From: Gaiellasilicea sp035553355
GTDB lineage: Bacteria > Actinomycetota > Thermoleophilia > Gaiellales > Gaiellaceae
NCBI GenBank assembly: GCA_035553355.1
Contig: DATMJW010000076.1
Span: 1-30,587 of the forward strand
Length of the DNA: 30,587 nucleotides
Direction of reading: 5' to 3'
Part shown: one piece after another, positions 1 to 6,885 of the stretch
How positions within the stretch are numbered: position 1 is the stretch's first letter
Layout: every line of letters begins with the position of its first letter
The notes under the pieces: model-generated
Database searches by the model: none
Told to the model about the DNA's origin: nothing
Seen by the model: the letters and a program-made list of their open reading frames with translations, nothing else
Translations under genes and position numbers: made by a program

Positions 1-198
1 ACCGCAGCCGTCGAGTACGAGTCGTTCGAGGAGTGGTGGCGGCCGTACACCTTCGGCGTCGGGCCCGCTGGGAAGTACGCGGGATCGCTCGACGAGGGCG
101 CACGTGCGGAGCTGCGGGAGGCGTGTCGGCGGCTCCTGCCCGAAGCGCCGTTCACGCTCGAGGCGACCGCCTGGGCGGCGCGCGGCACCGTCGAGTAG
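1..198 (+). CDS. SAM-dependent methyltransferase, C-terminal fragment
   Basis: This open frame enters from the left edge and ends at a TAG, giving about 65 residues. It contains FEEWWRPYTFGVGPAG followed by an amphipathic helix rich in Arg/Glu and an ending TLEATAWAARGTV. That pattern (E-W-W-x-P-[FY]-T-x-G-V-G-P-A-G, then a final strand with 'ATAWAARG') is familiar from the C-terminus of class I SAM-dependent methyltransferases of the UbiE/MenG-like type. The SAM-binding core lies outside the window, so the substrate cannot be judged. The family call rests on this short tail only. Confidence 0.6.
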   Translation, partial: TAAVEYESFEEWWRPYTFGVGPAGKYAGSLDEGARAELREACRRLLPEAPFTLEATAWAARGTVE

Positions 199-280
199 CC
201 GCATCCCGTTTCCCGTCAGGGTTCCACGGGCACCGTCGAGGCGGGCGGGGGCGTCCTCCAACGCAACCTGAGGAGGAATG

Positions 281-598
281 ATGGACACCATCTGGATCGT
301 CGTGTTGATCGTCGTCGCGATCGTCGTCGTCGCCGCGTTGCTGCTCGCTGGGCGCAGGCGCAAGGACGCGAAGCTGCAGGAGCGGCGTGAGGTCGCGGAC
401 GAGCGCCGGGACGAGGCGCGCGTCACGGCTCGACGCGCGGAGCAGGCACGTCTCGAGGCGGAGGAGCACGCCGAGCGCGCCCGCCGCGAGGCCCAAGCGG
501 CGGAGGCGCTCGCGCGTGAGGCGGACGAGGTCGACCCCGACGTCGACGTGGACGACGATGCAGCCCGCGGCACGCGCCAGCGCGACGACGTGCGCTAG
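281..598 (+). CDS. small membrane-anchored coiled-coil protein
   Basis: About 105 residues. Two ATGs lie in a row at 278 and 281. AGGAGG at 271-276 leaves one base before the first and four before the second, so 281 is preferred. Residues 3-23 are a single hydrophobic helix of Ile, Val, Leu and Ala. The rest is a long charged helix of Arg/Glu/Ala heptad character (about residues 25-85) with an acidic end rich in Asp. The topology resembles small single-pass helical proteins with a cytoplasmic charged tail. No enzyme motif is visible and I do not recognise a named family. Its TAG shares a CTAG with the convergent gene at 595-918. Confidence 0.65.
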   Translation: MDTIWIVVLIVVAIVVVAALLLAGRRRKDAKLQERREVADERRDEARVTARRAEQARLEAEEHAERARREAQAAEALAREADEVDPDVDVDDDAARGTRQRDDVR

Positions 599-918
599 CT
601 CGACTTCAGCACGTCGACGCTGACGATCGAGTTCGGCCGGATGAACCGGTCGCCGATCCGGGGCCACTCGCCGTCGTCGGCGCTCAGCCTCTTCGTCCAC
701 TCGCGCGCGATCTGCGCGGCCCGTTCGAGATTCGGGGTGACGCCGACGAGGATCGTCTCGCCGTCGTTGAGGCGGATCACCACCTTGCGGAGGTCCGAGG
801 GTGCCGGTGGCGCCGGCGCGGCCGGCGCGGCGGGCGCGGCAACGACTGCGAGATCCCTGACGACGGTCGGCGGGCTGACCGGCGGCTCCGTGACGGGCGG
901 TTCTGCGAGGGCGGACAT
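595..918 (-). CDS. small conserved protein of unknown function (paralog of 2742-3134)
   Basis: 107 residues, starting at an ATG preceded on the minus strand by AAGGAG seven bases upstream. The N-terminal 40 residues are a Pro/Ala/Val-rich linker containing EPPVSPPTV. The C-terminal 65 residues look folded: a strand KVVIRLNDGE, a helix with RAAQIAREW, then W-P-R-I-x-x-R-F-I-R-P and a last strand SIVSVDVL. The same order and key residues recur in the gene at 2742-3134, including the EPPVSP motif, so the two are paralogs. No known domain is recognised. The stop codon overlaps that of the convergent gene at 281-598. A small nucleic-acid- or ligand-binding fold is possible but unproven. Confidence 0.7.
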   Translation of the reverse strand: MSALAEPPVTEPPVSPPTVVRDLAVVAAPAAPAAPAPPAPSDLRKVVIRLNDGETILVGVTPNLERAAQIAREWTKRLSADDGEWPRIGDRFIRPNSIVSVDVLKSS

Positions 919-1034
919 GCGGCGTCTCCTTCTCCCTGAGGGGGCGGCTGGGGGAGGAGCGACGCCAGCTCCTGCGTGCAGGATGCATCAGGAACGAGGG
1001 ATGCGCATTCCCCCGTCCGTGGGATCTTCGTCCC

Positions 1035-1571
1035 TCAGCGCGAGCGCTCGTAGCGGAGGCGCACGCCGTCGCCGGCACCCCAGCGCTCGGCCGCGACGAG
1101 GCGAAACCGGCGGAGGGGGAAGTCGCCGTCTGCGAGCGCCGGCCCGCGGCCGACGAGGGTCGGCGCGATCGTCAGGACGAGCTCGTCGAGCAGGTCGGCG
1201 GCGAGCAGCTGCCCTGCGAGCGAGCCGCCGCCGACGAGCCAGGTGCGCCGGTGGCCGCGCTCGCCGATGAGCGCCACGACGTCGGCCAGGTCGCCGGAGA
1301 ACCGCTCGACGCCCTCGGCGCCGTCGAGGTGCTCGAGCTCCCGGTGCGAGACGACCCATGAGGCGGTACCGGCGTACGGCCACCGCCCGTGTCCGACGAT
1401 GAACCGCCACGTCTCGGCGCCCATGACGACCGAGTCGACCTCTGCGAAGAACCTGTCGTAGTCGCCCTCCGGCCCGTCCGCGAGCGTCTCGAGGAAGGAG
1501 AGGTCGTGCGCCGGGCCCGCGATCCGGCCGTCGAGGCTGAGGGCCGCGTAGTAGACGACGTGCGTCCGCAC
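1035..1571 (-). CDS. dihydrofolate reductase family protein (RibD C-terminal type)
   Basis: 178 residues from a GTG start. Family features are visible: N-terminal strand VVYYAALSLDGRIAG (the S-x-D-G-x-I-A motif), VVMGAETWRF around residues 48-57 (the M-G-x-x-T-x-x motif), and WLVGGGSLAGQLL with the glycine-rich NADPH-binding turn, then LLDELVLTIAPTLVGRG. These match the DHFR/RibD-C superfamily of NAD(P)H-dependent reductases. Members include riboflavin-pathway reductases, but stand-alone proteins like this one mostly have no assigned substrate, and true folate reduction should not be assumed. It lies 14 bases downstream of a small membrane-protein gene on the same strand and is probably cotranscribed with it. 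Confidence 0.85.
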   Translation of the reverse strand: MRTHVVYYAALSLDGRIAGPAHDLSFLETLADGPEGDYDRFFAEVDSVVMGAETWRFIVGHGRWPYAGTASWVVSHRELEHLDGAEGVERFSGDLADVVALIGERGHRRTWLVGGGSLAGQLLAADLLDELVLTIAPTLVGRGPALADGDFPLRRFRLVAAERWGAGDGVRLRYERSR

Positions 1572-1585
1572 GTCCTGAACCTACG

Positions 1586-1750
1586 TCAGAGGACGGCCTT
1601 GAGGATCATGAAGATCACGAAGACGAGGAAGACGGTGATGCCGATCGCCGCGAACCCGCCCGGCATACCCGCCTTCGCAGCGCGCTGCTCCTCGGGCGCG
1701 GGCGCCGCTTCCGGCGGCGTCGAGTAGCTCCCGGCTTCCCTGTCGTCCAC
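1586..1750 (-). CDS. 54-residue single-pass membrane protein
   Basis: This short gene starts at GTG 1750 with a strong Shine-Dalgarno sequence (GGAGG, five bases upstream, minus strand) and ends at a TGA at 1588-1586. The first 30 residues are hydrophilic and rich in Pro, Ala and Glu (…TPPEAAPAPEEQRAAKAG). Residues about 33-54 form one hydrophobic helix (FAAIGITVFLVFVIFMILKA) that ends two residues before the stop, as in tail-anchored or very small C-terminal-helix proteins. It is immediately upstream of the DHFR-family gene. No family is recognised. The clear ribosome-binding site, GC-biased codons and coherent membrane helix argue that it is real. Confidence 0.65.
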   Translation of the reverse strand: MDDREAGSYSTPPEAAPAPEEQRAAKAGMPGGFAAIGITVFLVFVIFMILKAVL

Positions 1751-1854
1751 CCTTCCCTCCTCGCCGCGCCCCGCGTCCGCGAAACCGGCGTCGTCCGTGC
1801 GGACGAGACGAAATCGTCCGCGGGACGGATGGGTGCTGGAGCTACCTTCGGGTC

Positions 1855-2739
1855 ATGTGGCGCATCCCGCTCATCGGCATCGTCCTCGTCGCGCTCTTCG
1901 CTCCCGCCCCTGGCAGCGCGGGGACTCCGAGCGCACGCGGGCTCGCGTTCGAGCGCAACGGCGACCTCTTCCTCGCACGCGCCGACGGGTCGCGGCCCGT
2001 CAACCTGACCAAGTCGGCGTCGCGCGAGTACGCGCCTGCGTGGTCGCCCGACGGCTCGCGGCTCGCATTCGTGGGGTACCGACACGGAAACGGCGAGCTG
2101 TACGTGATGCGCGCCGACGGCAGCGGCGTCCGCCGGCTGACGGTCTCGCGATCGGAGGACATCACGCCGGCGTGGGCGCCGGACGGGCGCAGGATCGCGT
2201 TCGCGAGCAACCGCAGCGGGGAGTTCGAGATCTACGTGATGAACGCCGACGGCGGCGGCATCCGCCGGCTCACGCGGCTCGCGCGGGCCGGCTACGGCGC
2301 GTACTCCCCCGCCTGGGCGCCGGACGGGCGGACGCTCGTCTTCTCGAGCGCCGGGCCGACGCCCGAGAACGCCGAGCTCTACTCGATCCGCGCCGACGGC
2401 TCCGGCCTTCGTCGCCTCACGCGTACGCACGGCGACGCGGAGACCCTCGGCGACGACGGGATGCCCTCCTTCTCGCCGGACGGCCGCACCGTCGCCTTCA
2501 CGTCGAACCGAACGGGGAACGGCGAGCTCTGGACGATGCGGCCCGACGGCCGCGCGCAGCGGCGGCTCGCCGGCGCGCGCGGCCGCGACGACTGGGCGCC
2601 GCGGTTCTCGCCGGACGGCTCGACGATCGCGTACGAGTCACACGTCGCGGGAGCGAGCGAGATCTGGTTCGTCCGCGCGGACGGGACCGGCGCGCGCCGC
2701 GTCCTCGCGAACGCGGCTGCGCCCGCCTGGCGCCCGTAG
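1855..2739 (+). CDS. secreted TolB-like beta-propeller (PD40 repeats)
   Basis: 294 residues. The N-terminus is a signal peptide (MWRIPLIGIVLVALFAPAPGSAG). The rest is about six repeats of a WD40-like PD40 unit, e.g. AWSPDGSRLAFVG, AWAPDGRRIAFASNRSG, SFSPDGRTVAFTSNRTG and RFSPDGSTIAYESH, each followed by E-[IL]-[YW]-x-[MV]-[RN]-x-D-G and a basic R-R-L-T. This is the propeller typical of TolB C-terminal domains and DPP-IV-like N-domains, but the TolB N-terminal domain and any hydrolase domain are absent. It likely acts outside the membrane as a binding scaffold. No Tol system is present in the window, so calling it TolB would be too specific. It ends two bases before the convergent gene at 2742-3134. 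Confidence 0.85.
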   Translation: MWRIPLIGIVLVALFAPAPGSAGTPSARGLAFERNGDLFLARADGSRPVNLTKSASREYAPAWSPDGSRLAFVGYRHGNGELYVMRADGSGVRRLTVSRSEDITPAWAPDGRRIAFASNRSGEFEIYVMNADGGGIRRLTRLARAGYGAYSPAWAPDGRTLVFSSAGPTPENAELYSIRADGSGLRRLTRTHGDAETLGDDGMPSFSPDGRTVAFTSNRTGNGELWTMRPDGRAQRRLAGARGRDDWAPRFSPDGSTIAYESHVAGASEIWFVRADGTGARRVLANAAAPAWRP

Positions 2740-2741
2740 CG

Positions 2742-3134
2742 CTACGCGCTCTCGACGAGGACGTCGATCGACACGATCGCGGCCGGACGCAGGTGCCGCC
2801 CGTCGATCTCCGGCCAATCGCCCGCTGCCTCCGCCTCCGCGAGCAGCCCGACGAGCTCCTTCGCCCGGGCGTGCGCGGCGTCGCGGTCGTCGTAGGTTCC
2901 CATTTCGAGCTCGTCGCCGTGGGCGAAGCGCAGGACGACGCGCCGCTGCTCCACGGCGGCAGCGGCGTCGGCGACTGAGTTCTTGCGGACGAGATCCTCG
3001 ATGGGGACGACCGGGACCGGCGGCGCCTCGAAGTTCGAGGGCGCGCGCCCGATCGTGTCGGGGCTCACCGGCGGCTCGCTCGAGCCGCCGAGGAGTGCCG
3101 TTGCGCCGGCGGGGCCGGCCGCGAATGCATGCAT
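2742..3134 (-). CDS. small conserved protein of unknown function (paralog of 595-918)
   Basis: About 130 residues from ATG 3134, preceded by AAGGG nine bases and GGAG fourteen bases upstream. A longer reading frame exists but lacks a better start. The N-terminal half is low-complexity with SSEPPVSPDTIG. The C-terminal half has RRVVLRFAHGDELEMG, a helix DAAHARAKELVGLL, then D-W-P-E-I-x-x-R-H-L-R-P and AIVSIDVLVES. This matches the gene at 595-918 strand for strand (VV[IL]R, helix, WP.I..R..RP, IVS[VI]DVL). The function is unknown. Two such genes in 2.5 kb, each convergent with an envelope-protein gene, suggest a small lineage-specific family. Confidence 0.7.
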   Translation of the reverse strand: MHAFAAGPAGATALLGGSSEPPVSPDTIGRAPSNFEAPPVPVVPIEDLVRKNSVADAAAAVEQRRVVLRFAHGDELEMGTYDDRDAAHARAKELVGLLAEAEAAGDWPEIDGRHLRPAAIVSIDVLVESA

Positions 3135-3325
3135 GAGTCGTTGCCCTTCTCCGGCCGCCGCAGGCCGGGGTCGTACGCCGCAGTTGGTCACCTATCGGTG
3201 GGATCCGGCAGCTTTGCCGTCCCTCGTCCGGGTGAAGATCGTCCTCCGGAACGACGATGGCTCCGCCGCGCGGCCGACGACGCCGGCGCGACGCAGCCTT
3301 AGCGTTCGGCGTGAAAGGAGGTGCG

Positions 3326-3457
3326 ATGCTGACCCACGCGACCTACCACGCGGCACGCACGAAGGGGCCGGAGCGCCGCTCCGGCCGAAGCGCCCGCCGC
3401 ATCTCGCTCGCGGCGCGCGCCGCGCAGCGCGACCGGCGCGCGAGGCGCGGCCGGTGA
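3326..3457 (+). CDS. 43-residue highly basic small protein
   Basis: The ATG at 3326 follows a near-perfect Shine-Dalgarno (AAGGAGGT at 3315-3322, spacer of three). The product is 43 residues, beginning MLTHATYHAARTKGPERRSG and ending in Arg/Ala-rich sequence, with about 13 arginines. It has no membrane helix and no recognised domain. The strong ribosome-binding site is the main evidence for expression. Arg richness alone is weak support, because GC-rich non-coding frames also give arginine. A hairpin overlaps the stop codon and a second follows it. It could be a ribosome- or nucleic-acid-associated microprotein, but this is a guess. Confidence 0.45.
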   Translation: MLTHATYHAARTKGPERRSGRSARRISLAARAAQRDRRARRGR

Positions 3458-3465
3458 CACCGGCC
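3449..3465 (+). terminator. hairpin over the stop codon of the small basic gene
   Basis: GGCCGGT-GAC-ACCGGCC is a perfect 7-bp stem with a 3-base loop, and the TGA of the upstream small gene lies within it. It has no T tract. It may act with the next hairpin as a terminator or RNA-stabilising structure. Confidence 0.35.
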
Positions 3466-3469
3466 TCGA

Positions 3470-3504
3470 GCGGCCGGAGCGGGCATCGCGCCCCCTCCGG
3501 CCGC
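3470..3504. terminator. bidirectional terminator-like hairpin between convergent genes
   Basis: GCGGCCGGAG at 3470-3479 pairs perfectly with CTCCGGCCGC at 3495-3504. The 15-base loop can pair further through GGG/CCC. It lies between the small basic gene on the plus strand and the RTX-like gene on the minus strand, where a shared terminator is expected. There is no T tract, as is common in high-GC actinobacteria. Confidence 0.45.
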
Positions 3505-3530
3505 ACGCGGGCCGCCTACGTCCGCTGTTC

Positions 3531-4037
3531 CTAGTCGTCGCCGCCGTCGCCGGTGACGGTGACCGTCTTCACGACCTCGCAGTTGACGTGCGTGTCCTGC
3601 TCCTTCGCGTTCAGCCAGACGGTGTCGCGGCCGGCACCGCAGTCGACACGATCGACCTGGCGGTCGCGCGCGAGCACGTGGATGCGGTCGTCGCCGTCGC
3701 CGCCGTTCGCAACGTCGGTGCCGCGGCCGGCCCAGACGACGTCCGCGCCGGCGCCGGCGTCGATCGAGTCGTCGCCCCAGCGGCCGCGCAGGACGTCGTT
3801 CCCGTCGCCGCCGGACAGCGTGTCGTTGCCGCCGCCGCCCCAGACGCGGTCGTTGCCGTAGCCGGCGGTGACGGTGTCGTTGCCGCCGCGCGCATGGATC
3901 CGGTCGGCGCCCGCGGTACCGGTGAGCACGTCGGCGCCGTGCGTGCCGGAGATGGTGACGACGCGATGCGCGGCCGCGGTGGTCGCGACCGAGAGCGCGG
4001 CGGCGCCGACGAGCGCGACGAGCGTGAGCTTCTTCAT
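3531..4037 (-). CDS. secreted RTX-like calcium-binding repeat protein
   Basis: 168 residues with a clear signal peptide (MKKLTLVALVGAAALSVATTAAA). Residues about 30-135 contain tandem glycine/aspartate nonapeptides of the RTX type: GTAGADRIHARGGNDTV, GYGNDRVWGGGGNDTLSGG, GDGNDVLRG, WGDDSIDAGAGADVV, GDGDDRI. Such G-G-x-G-x-D repeats form a calcium-binding parallel beta roll. A C-terminal region VDCGAGRDTVWLN…NCEVV holds two cysteines likely to form a disulfide, and the tail is acidic. There is no toxin or protease domain, so 'hemolysin' would be misleading. It is probably a small exported calcium-binding or wall-associated protein. The ribosome-binding site GGGAG lies five bases before the ATG. 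Confidence 0.85.
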   Translation of the reverse strand: MKKLTLVALVGAAALSVATTAAAHRVVTISGTHGADVLTGTAGADRIHARGGNDTVTAGYGNDRVWGGGGNDTLSGGDGNDVLRGRWGDDSIDAGAGADVVWAGRGTDVANGGDGDDRIHVLARDRQVDRVDCGAGRDTVWLNAKEQDTHVNCEVVKTVTVTGDGGDD

Positions 4038-4134
4038 GGTGACTCCCGCCGTGCGAGTGGATCGACTGCCGCTGATGCTGGTCGCGCCCCGTGAGGCCGC
4101 CGTGGTGAACGCGCAAGGATTCCGTTAAGGCCGC

Positions 4135-5400
4135 TCAGGCTGCCCGGGCGAGCTCTGCGCGCTCCTGCTGCCGGGCTCTCCGCCGCCGCAGCTCCTGCGC
4201 CGCCGCAGCGGTCATCGCGAGTCCCGTGCCGCCCGCCACCGCGAACGCGAGCGCCGTTCCCCCGACCTCCGTCAGCCATCCCGCGAGCAGCCCGCCGATC
4301 GGCGCGAGCCCCGCGAACGCCCACAGGTAGAGGCTGACGACGCGGCCGCGTAGGTGGTCAGGCGCGCCGAGCTGGAGGATCGAGTTGGCGTTGGACGTCC
4401 AGAGGGTGAACGAGACACCGGTGGCGAAGAGGAGGAGCGCCGCGAGCCACACCGTGGTCACGGGCGCGAGCGCGAGCAGCGCGATGCTGAACCCGCCGGT
4501 GCCGAGCACGAGCACCTTCCAGCTCGCGCGCCCGAACGCCGCCGCGAGCAGCGCGCCGACGAGCGCACCGGCCCCGAAGCACGCCGACAGAATCCCGAAC
4601 ACCTCGGGGCCCGTGTTCAACGTCTCCGACGCGAGCAGCGGCAGGATCACGTGGAAGTTGAAGCCGACGGTGCTGACGACGGTGACGATCCCGAGGACGA
4701 GCCGGATCTGCGGCGAGCGCCACGCATACCGGAGCCCCTCCCCGACACCGCGCATGAGCGTCGGCGGCTCGCCGGACCGCTTCACGGGCACGAGCTCCTC
4801 CGCGCGCATCAGGACGAGGCCGGCGAGGACGGCGATGAAGCTGAACGTGTTGATCACGAAGCAGACCCCGACGCCCCAGACCGCGATGATCACGCCCGCG
4901 AGCGCCGGCCCGACGATGCGCGACGCGTTGAAGAGGCCTGCGTTGAGGGCGACGGCGTTCGGAAGCTCCTCGCGGCCGACCATCTGGAACGTGAGCGCGT
5001 GCCGGCCGGGGGCGTCGAACACGAGTGCGGTGCTCGAGAGCACGGCGAGCACGTAGACGAGCCAGAGCGGCGTCGTCCCCGCGAGCACGAGCACGGCGAG
5101 CAGGGCCGAGAATGCCATCGACGTCGCCTGCGTCGCGATCACGAGCCGGCGGTTGTCGATCCGGTCGGCGACGACACCGGCCACGAGGCCGAAGACGGTG
5201 AAGGGGATGAACCGGCAGAACGCGAGGAAGCCGACGGCGAGCGGCGAGCGCGTGAGCTCGACGACGAGCCACGCGAGCGCGATGTTCTGCATCCACGTCC
5301 CGCTCACGGAGACGACCTGGCCGGTGAAGAAGAGCCGGTAGTTGCGGTGCCGCCGGAGGCTCGCGAACGTGCGCGCGTTCAGGTCGAGCAGCGTGCTCAC
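4135..5400 (-). CDS. MFS efflux transporter (EntS/DHA3-like)
   Basis: 421 residues with about 12 hydrophobic segments. The N-terminus YRLFFTGQVVSVSGTWMQNIALAWLVVELT and the loop GVVADRIDNRRLVIATQ (motif A region between TM2 and TM3) are typical of the DHA3/EntS branch of the major facilitator superfamily. That branch contains drug and siderophore exporters working by proton antiport. The start is GTG at 5400-5398, forming GTGA with the stop of the upstream MarR gene, so the two are translationally coupled. Regulation by that MarR protein is the simplest reading. The tail is basic and cytoplasmic (ELRRRRARQQERAEL). The substrate is unknown. Confidence 0.9.
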   Translation of the reverse strand: MSTLLDLNARTFASLRRHRNYRLFFTGQVVSVSGTWMQNIALAWLVVELTRSPLAVGFLAFCRFIPFTVFGLVAGVVADRIDNRRLVIATQATSMAFSALLAVLVLAGTTPLWLVYVLAVLSSTALVFDAPGRHALTFQMVGREELPNAVALNAGLFNASRIVGPALAGVIIAVWGVGVCFVINTFSFIAVLAGLVLMRAEELVPVKRSGEPPTLMRGVGEGLRYAWRSPQIRLVLGIVTVVSTVGFNFHVILPLLASETLNTGPEVFGILSACFGAGALVGALLAAAFGRASWKVLVLGTGGFSIALLALAPVTTVWLAALLLFATGVSFTLWTSNANSILQLGAPDHLRGRVVSLYLWAFAGLAPIGGLLAGWLTEVGGTALAFAVAGGTGLAMTAAAAQELRRRRARQQERAELARAA

Positions 5401-5846
5401 AGCGGCCGGTTCTCCCCGAGCAGCTTCGCGAGCGGGACGAGCGCATGCTCGATCGCCGCGACCTCCTCCGCGTCGAGTCCGCGCAGGCGGTCGGCGAGCC
5501 AGGTCGTCCGCCGCGCGCGGACGCGCTTGAGGACGCGGTCGCCTTCGTCGGTGAGCGCGAGGCCGACGCGCCGCCGGTCGCTCTCGTCGCGCACCCGCTC
5601 GACGAGCCCCGCCTTCACGAGCCGGTCGACGTGGCCCGAGAGGGCCGGGGGCGAGATGCGCTCCTCCGCCGCGAGCTCGCGCAGGCTCAGGCCCGGGTGC
5701 TCGCGGATCAGCCAGAGCAGCGTCACCTGGCGGCTCGTCACGCCGAGCGCCTCGGTCTCCTGCCGCAGCTCCCGGGCGAGACGCAGGAGCACGGGGCGGA
5801 GCGCGTTCGCGACGGTGATCGGATGGGCGGTAACGTCGTTAACCAT
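5397..5846 (-). CDS. MarR family transcriptional regulator
   Basis: 149 residues. A winged helix-turn-helix is visible: VTLLWLIREHPGLSLRELAAEERISPPALSGHVDRLVKAGLVERVRDESDRRRVGLALTDEGDRVL (about 40-105), with the D-x-R-D/R-R wing signature. It is flanked by the N- and C-terminal dimerisation helices of MarR proteins. The gene overlaps the MFS gene by four bases. The ATG lies inside a 9-bp-arm palindrome, and no Shine-Dalgarno precedes it. The message may therefore be leaderless, or translation may start at GTG codon 19. It likely represses itself and the exporter, and lifts repression on binding a small aromatic or drug-like ligand. Confidence 0.9.
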   Translation of the reverse strand: MVNDVTAHPITVANALRPVLLRLARELRQETEALGVTSRQVTLLWLIREHPGLSLRELAAEERISPPALSGHVDRLVKAGLVERVRDESDRRRVGLALTDEGDRVLKRVRARRTTWLADRLRGLDAEEVAAIEHALVPLAKLLGENRPL

Positions 5847-5860
5847 TAGCGTGGTTAACG
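5837..5860. promoter_or_regulatory. palindromic operator over the MarR start codon
   Basis: CGTTAACCA at 5837-5845 and TGGTTAACG at 5852-5860 are perfect inverted repeats with a 6-base spacer. The palindrome is AT-richer than its surroundings, fills the 31-bp gap between the ZIP-like gene and the MarR gene, and includes the MarR ATG (5846-5844). MarR dimers typically bind such 16-24 bp inverted repeats. Autoregulation is inferred. Confidence 0.65.
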
Positions 5861-5877
5861 GTAGCGGACCGGCGGCG

Positions 5878-6564
5878 TCAGCCGGCGATCACGTACGAGA
5901 CGAGGAAGCCGACGACGGTCGCGAACGCGACGTACGGCCCGCCGTGCTCGAAGGCCTCGGGAAAGACCGTGTTCGCGAGCGTTGCGAGGACGGCGCCGCC
6001 GGCGAAACCGAGCATCACCGCGAGCATCCCGCCGGAGACTCTGTCGGAGACGCCCGCACCGGCGACGACGGAGAGGGCGAGGAGGAGCGCCGTCGCGCCC
6101 CACACACCGAGGATGAAGGCGCTCGACCGGCCTTCGTCGCGCATCCGCGTCGCGCTGCCCGCCGCCTCCGGGAGATTCGACGCGAAGATGGCGACGAGGA
6201 GCGCGTAGCTCGCGCCGTCGACGAGGCTGATGCCGAGCGCGAGGTTCTCCGGGACGCCGTCGAGGGTCACGGCGGCGAGGAGGGCGAGCGAGACGGCGCT
6301 GCCGCGGATGTGCGCGAGCAGGAAGGCATCGATCACGATGAACGTCGTCGCTCCCGCGACGAGCCCGACCGCCGCGCGCGCGACGCCGCCCTGCTCCTCC
6401 GCCTCGAGGAAGAGCTCGAACGCGAGTGCGCTCAGCAGCGCGCCCCCTGCGAACGCGAGCAGCACCGCGTAGACGTGCTCGGGGAGCGTCCAGCGCGCGC
6501 CGATCGCTGCACCCACGACGAGCGCGGTCGACGCGACGGCGCCGAAGGCGACTGCCTGCGCCAT
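5878..6564 (-). CDS. ZIP-family-like metal transporter
   Basis: 228 residues and about eight membrane segments, matching the usual ZIP/GufA size. The two core motifs are recognisable but altered: TLDGVPENLALGISL in TM4, where most ZIPs have H-[SN]-x-P-E-G, and ASNLPEAAGSA in TM5. Between TM3 and TM4 is a short loop rather than a long His-rich one. ZIP proteins move divalent metals such as Zn, Fe or Mn into the cytoplasm. Here Asp replaces the first metal-ligand His, so substrate or activity may differ. It sits 11 bases downstream of the thioredoxin-fold gene and 31 bases upstream of the MarR gene, all on one strand. Confidence 0.8.
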   Translation of the reverse strand: MAQAVAFGAVASTALVVGAAIGARWTLPEHVYAVLLAFAGGALLSALAFELFLEAEEQGGVARAAVGLVAGATTFIVIDAFLLAHIRGSAVSLALLAAVTLDGVPENLALGISLVDGASYALLVAIFASNLPEAAGSATRMRDEGRSSAFILGVWGATALLLALSVVAGAGVSDRVSGGMLAVMLGFAGGAVLATLANTVFPEAFEHGGPYVAFATVVGFLVSYVIAG

Positions 6565-6575
6565 CCGGTGCTACC

Positions 6576-6860
6576 TCACATGCCGTGCGCGCGCGCCTGC
6601 GCGCGGTGCCCCCGGGCGGTGTCCGGCTCCGCGTAGTGCTCGTCCAGCCACTCGACGATGCGGTCGGCCTCGGAGATCGCCTCGCCCTCCTCCGTCAGCA
6701 GCACGGGGATCGTGTCGTCGCCGCTCGCCTCGCGCAGCTCGTCCCGGTCCTCCGGCCGCGGCTCGACCTGCATCGCGACGAACGGGAGCCCGAGCTCCGT
6801 GAGGCGCAGCCGCACCTTCTGCGAATATGGGCACCACTCGGCTTGGTAGAGCGTCAGCAC
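6576..6860 (-). CDS. glutaredoxin / GST-N domain thioredoxin-fold protein
   Basis: 94 residues from GTG 6860: VLTLYQAEWCPYSQKVRLRL at the N-terminus carries a CPYS active-site motif. This is followed by ELGLPFVAMQVEPRPEDRDEL, the cis-proline segment DTIPVLLTEEGEAISEADRIVEWLDE, and a basic tail. It is the thioredoxin-like fold of glutaredoxins and GST N-terminal domains without the helical GST C-domain, and likely catalyses thiol-disulfide exchange or deglutathionylation-type chemistry in the cytoplasm. The frame stays open upstream, but those codons have much lower GC at position 3 and coincide with structured repeats, so GTG 6860 is preferred. No strong Shine-Dalgarno is seen. It is first in a run with the ZIP, MarR and MFS genes. 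Confidence 0.75.
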   Translation of the reverse strand: MLTLYQAEWCPYSQKVRLRLTELGLPFVAMQVEPRPEDRDELREASGDDTIPVLLTEEGEAISEADRIVEWLDEHYAEPDTARGHRAQARAHGM

Positions 6861-6885
6861 GGCTCTGGTCTCGCCGCCACCGGCC

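Noticed and set aside
3531..4037. Hemolysin toxin
   Set aside because: Only the RTX-type repeats and a signal peptide are present; there is no toxin domain and no type I secretion genes nearby.
4354..6636. A 760-codon open frame on the plus strand
   Set aside because: It is the antisense shadow of the MFS, MarR and ZIP-like genes, which have clear family motifs. Its translation is Arg/Glu/His-rich low-complexity sequence without domains, as expected opposite GC-rich genes.
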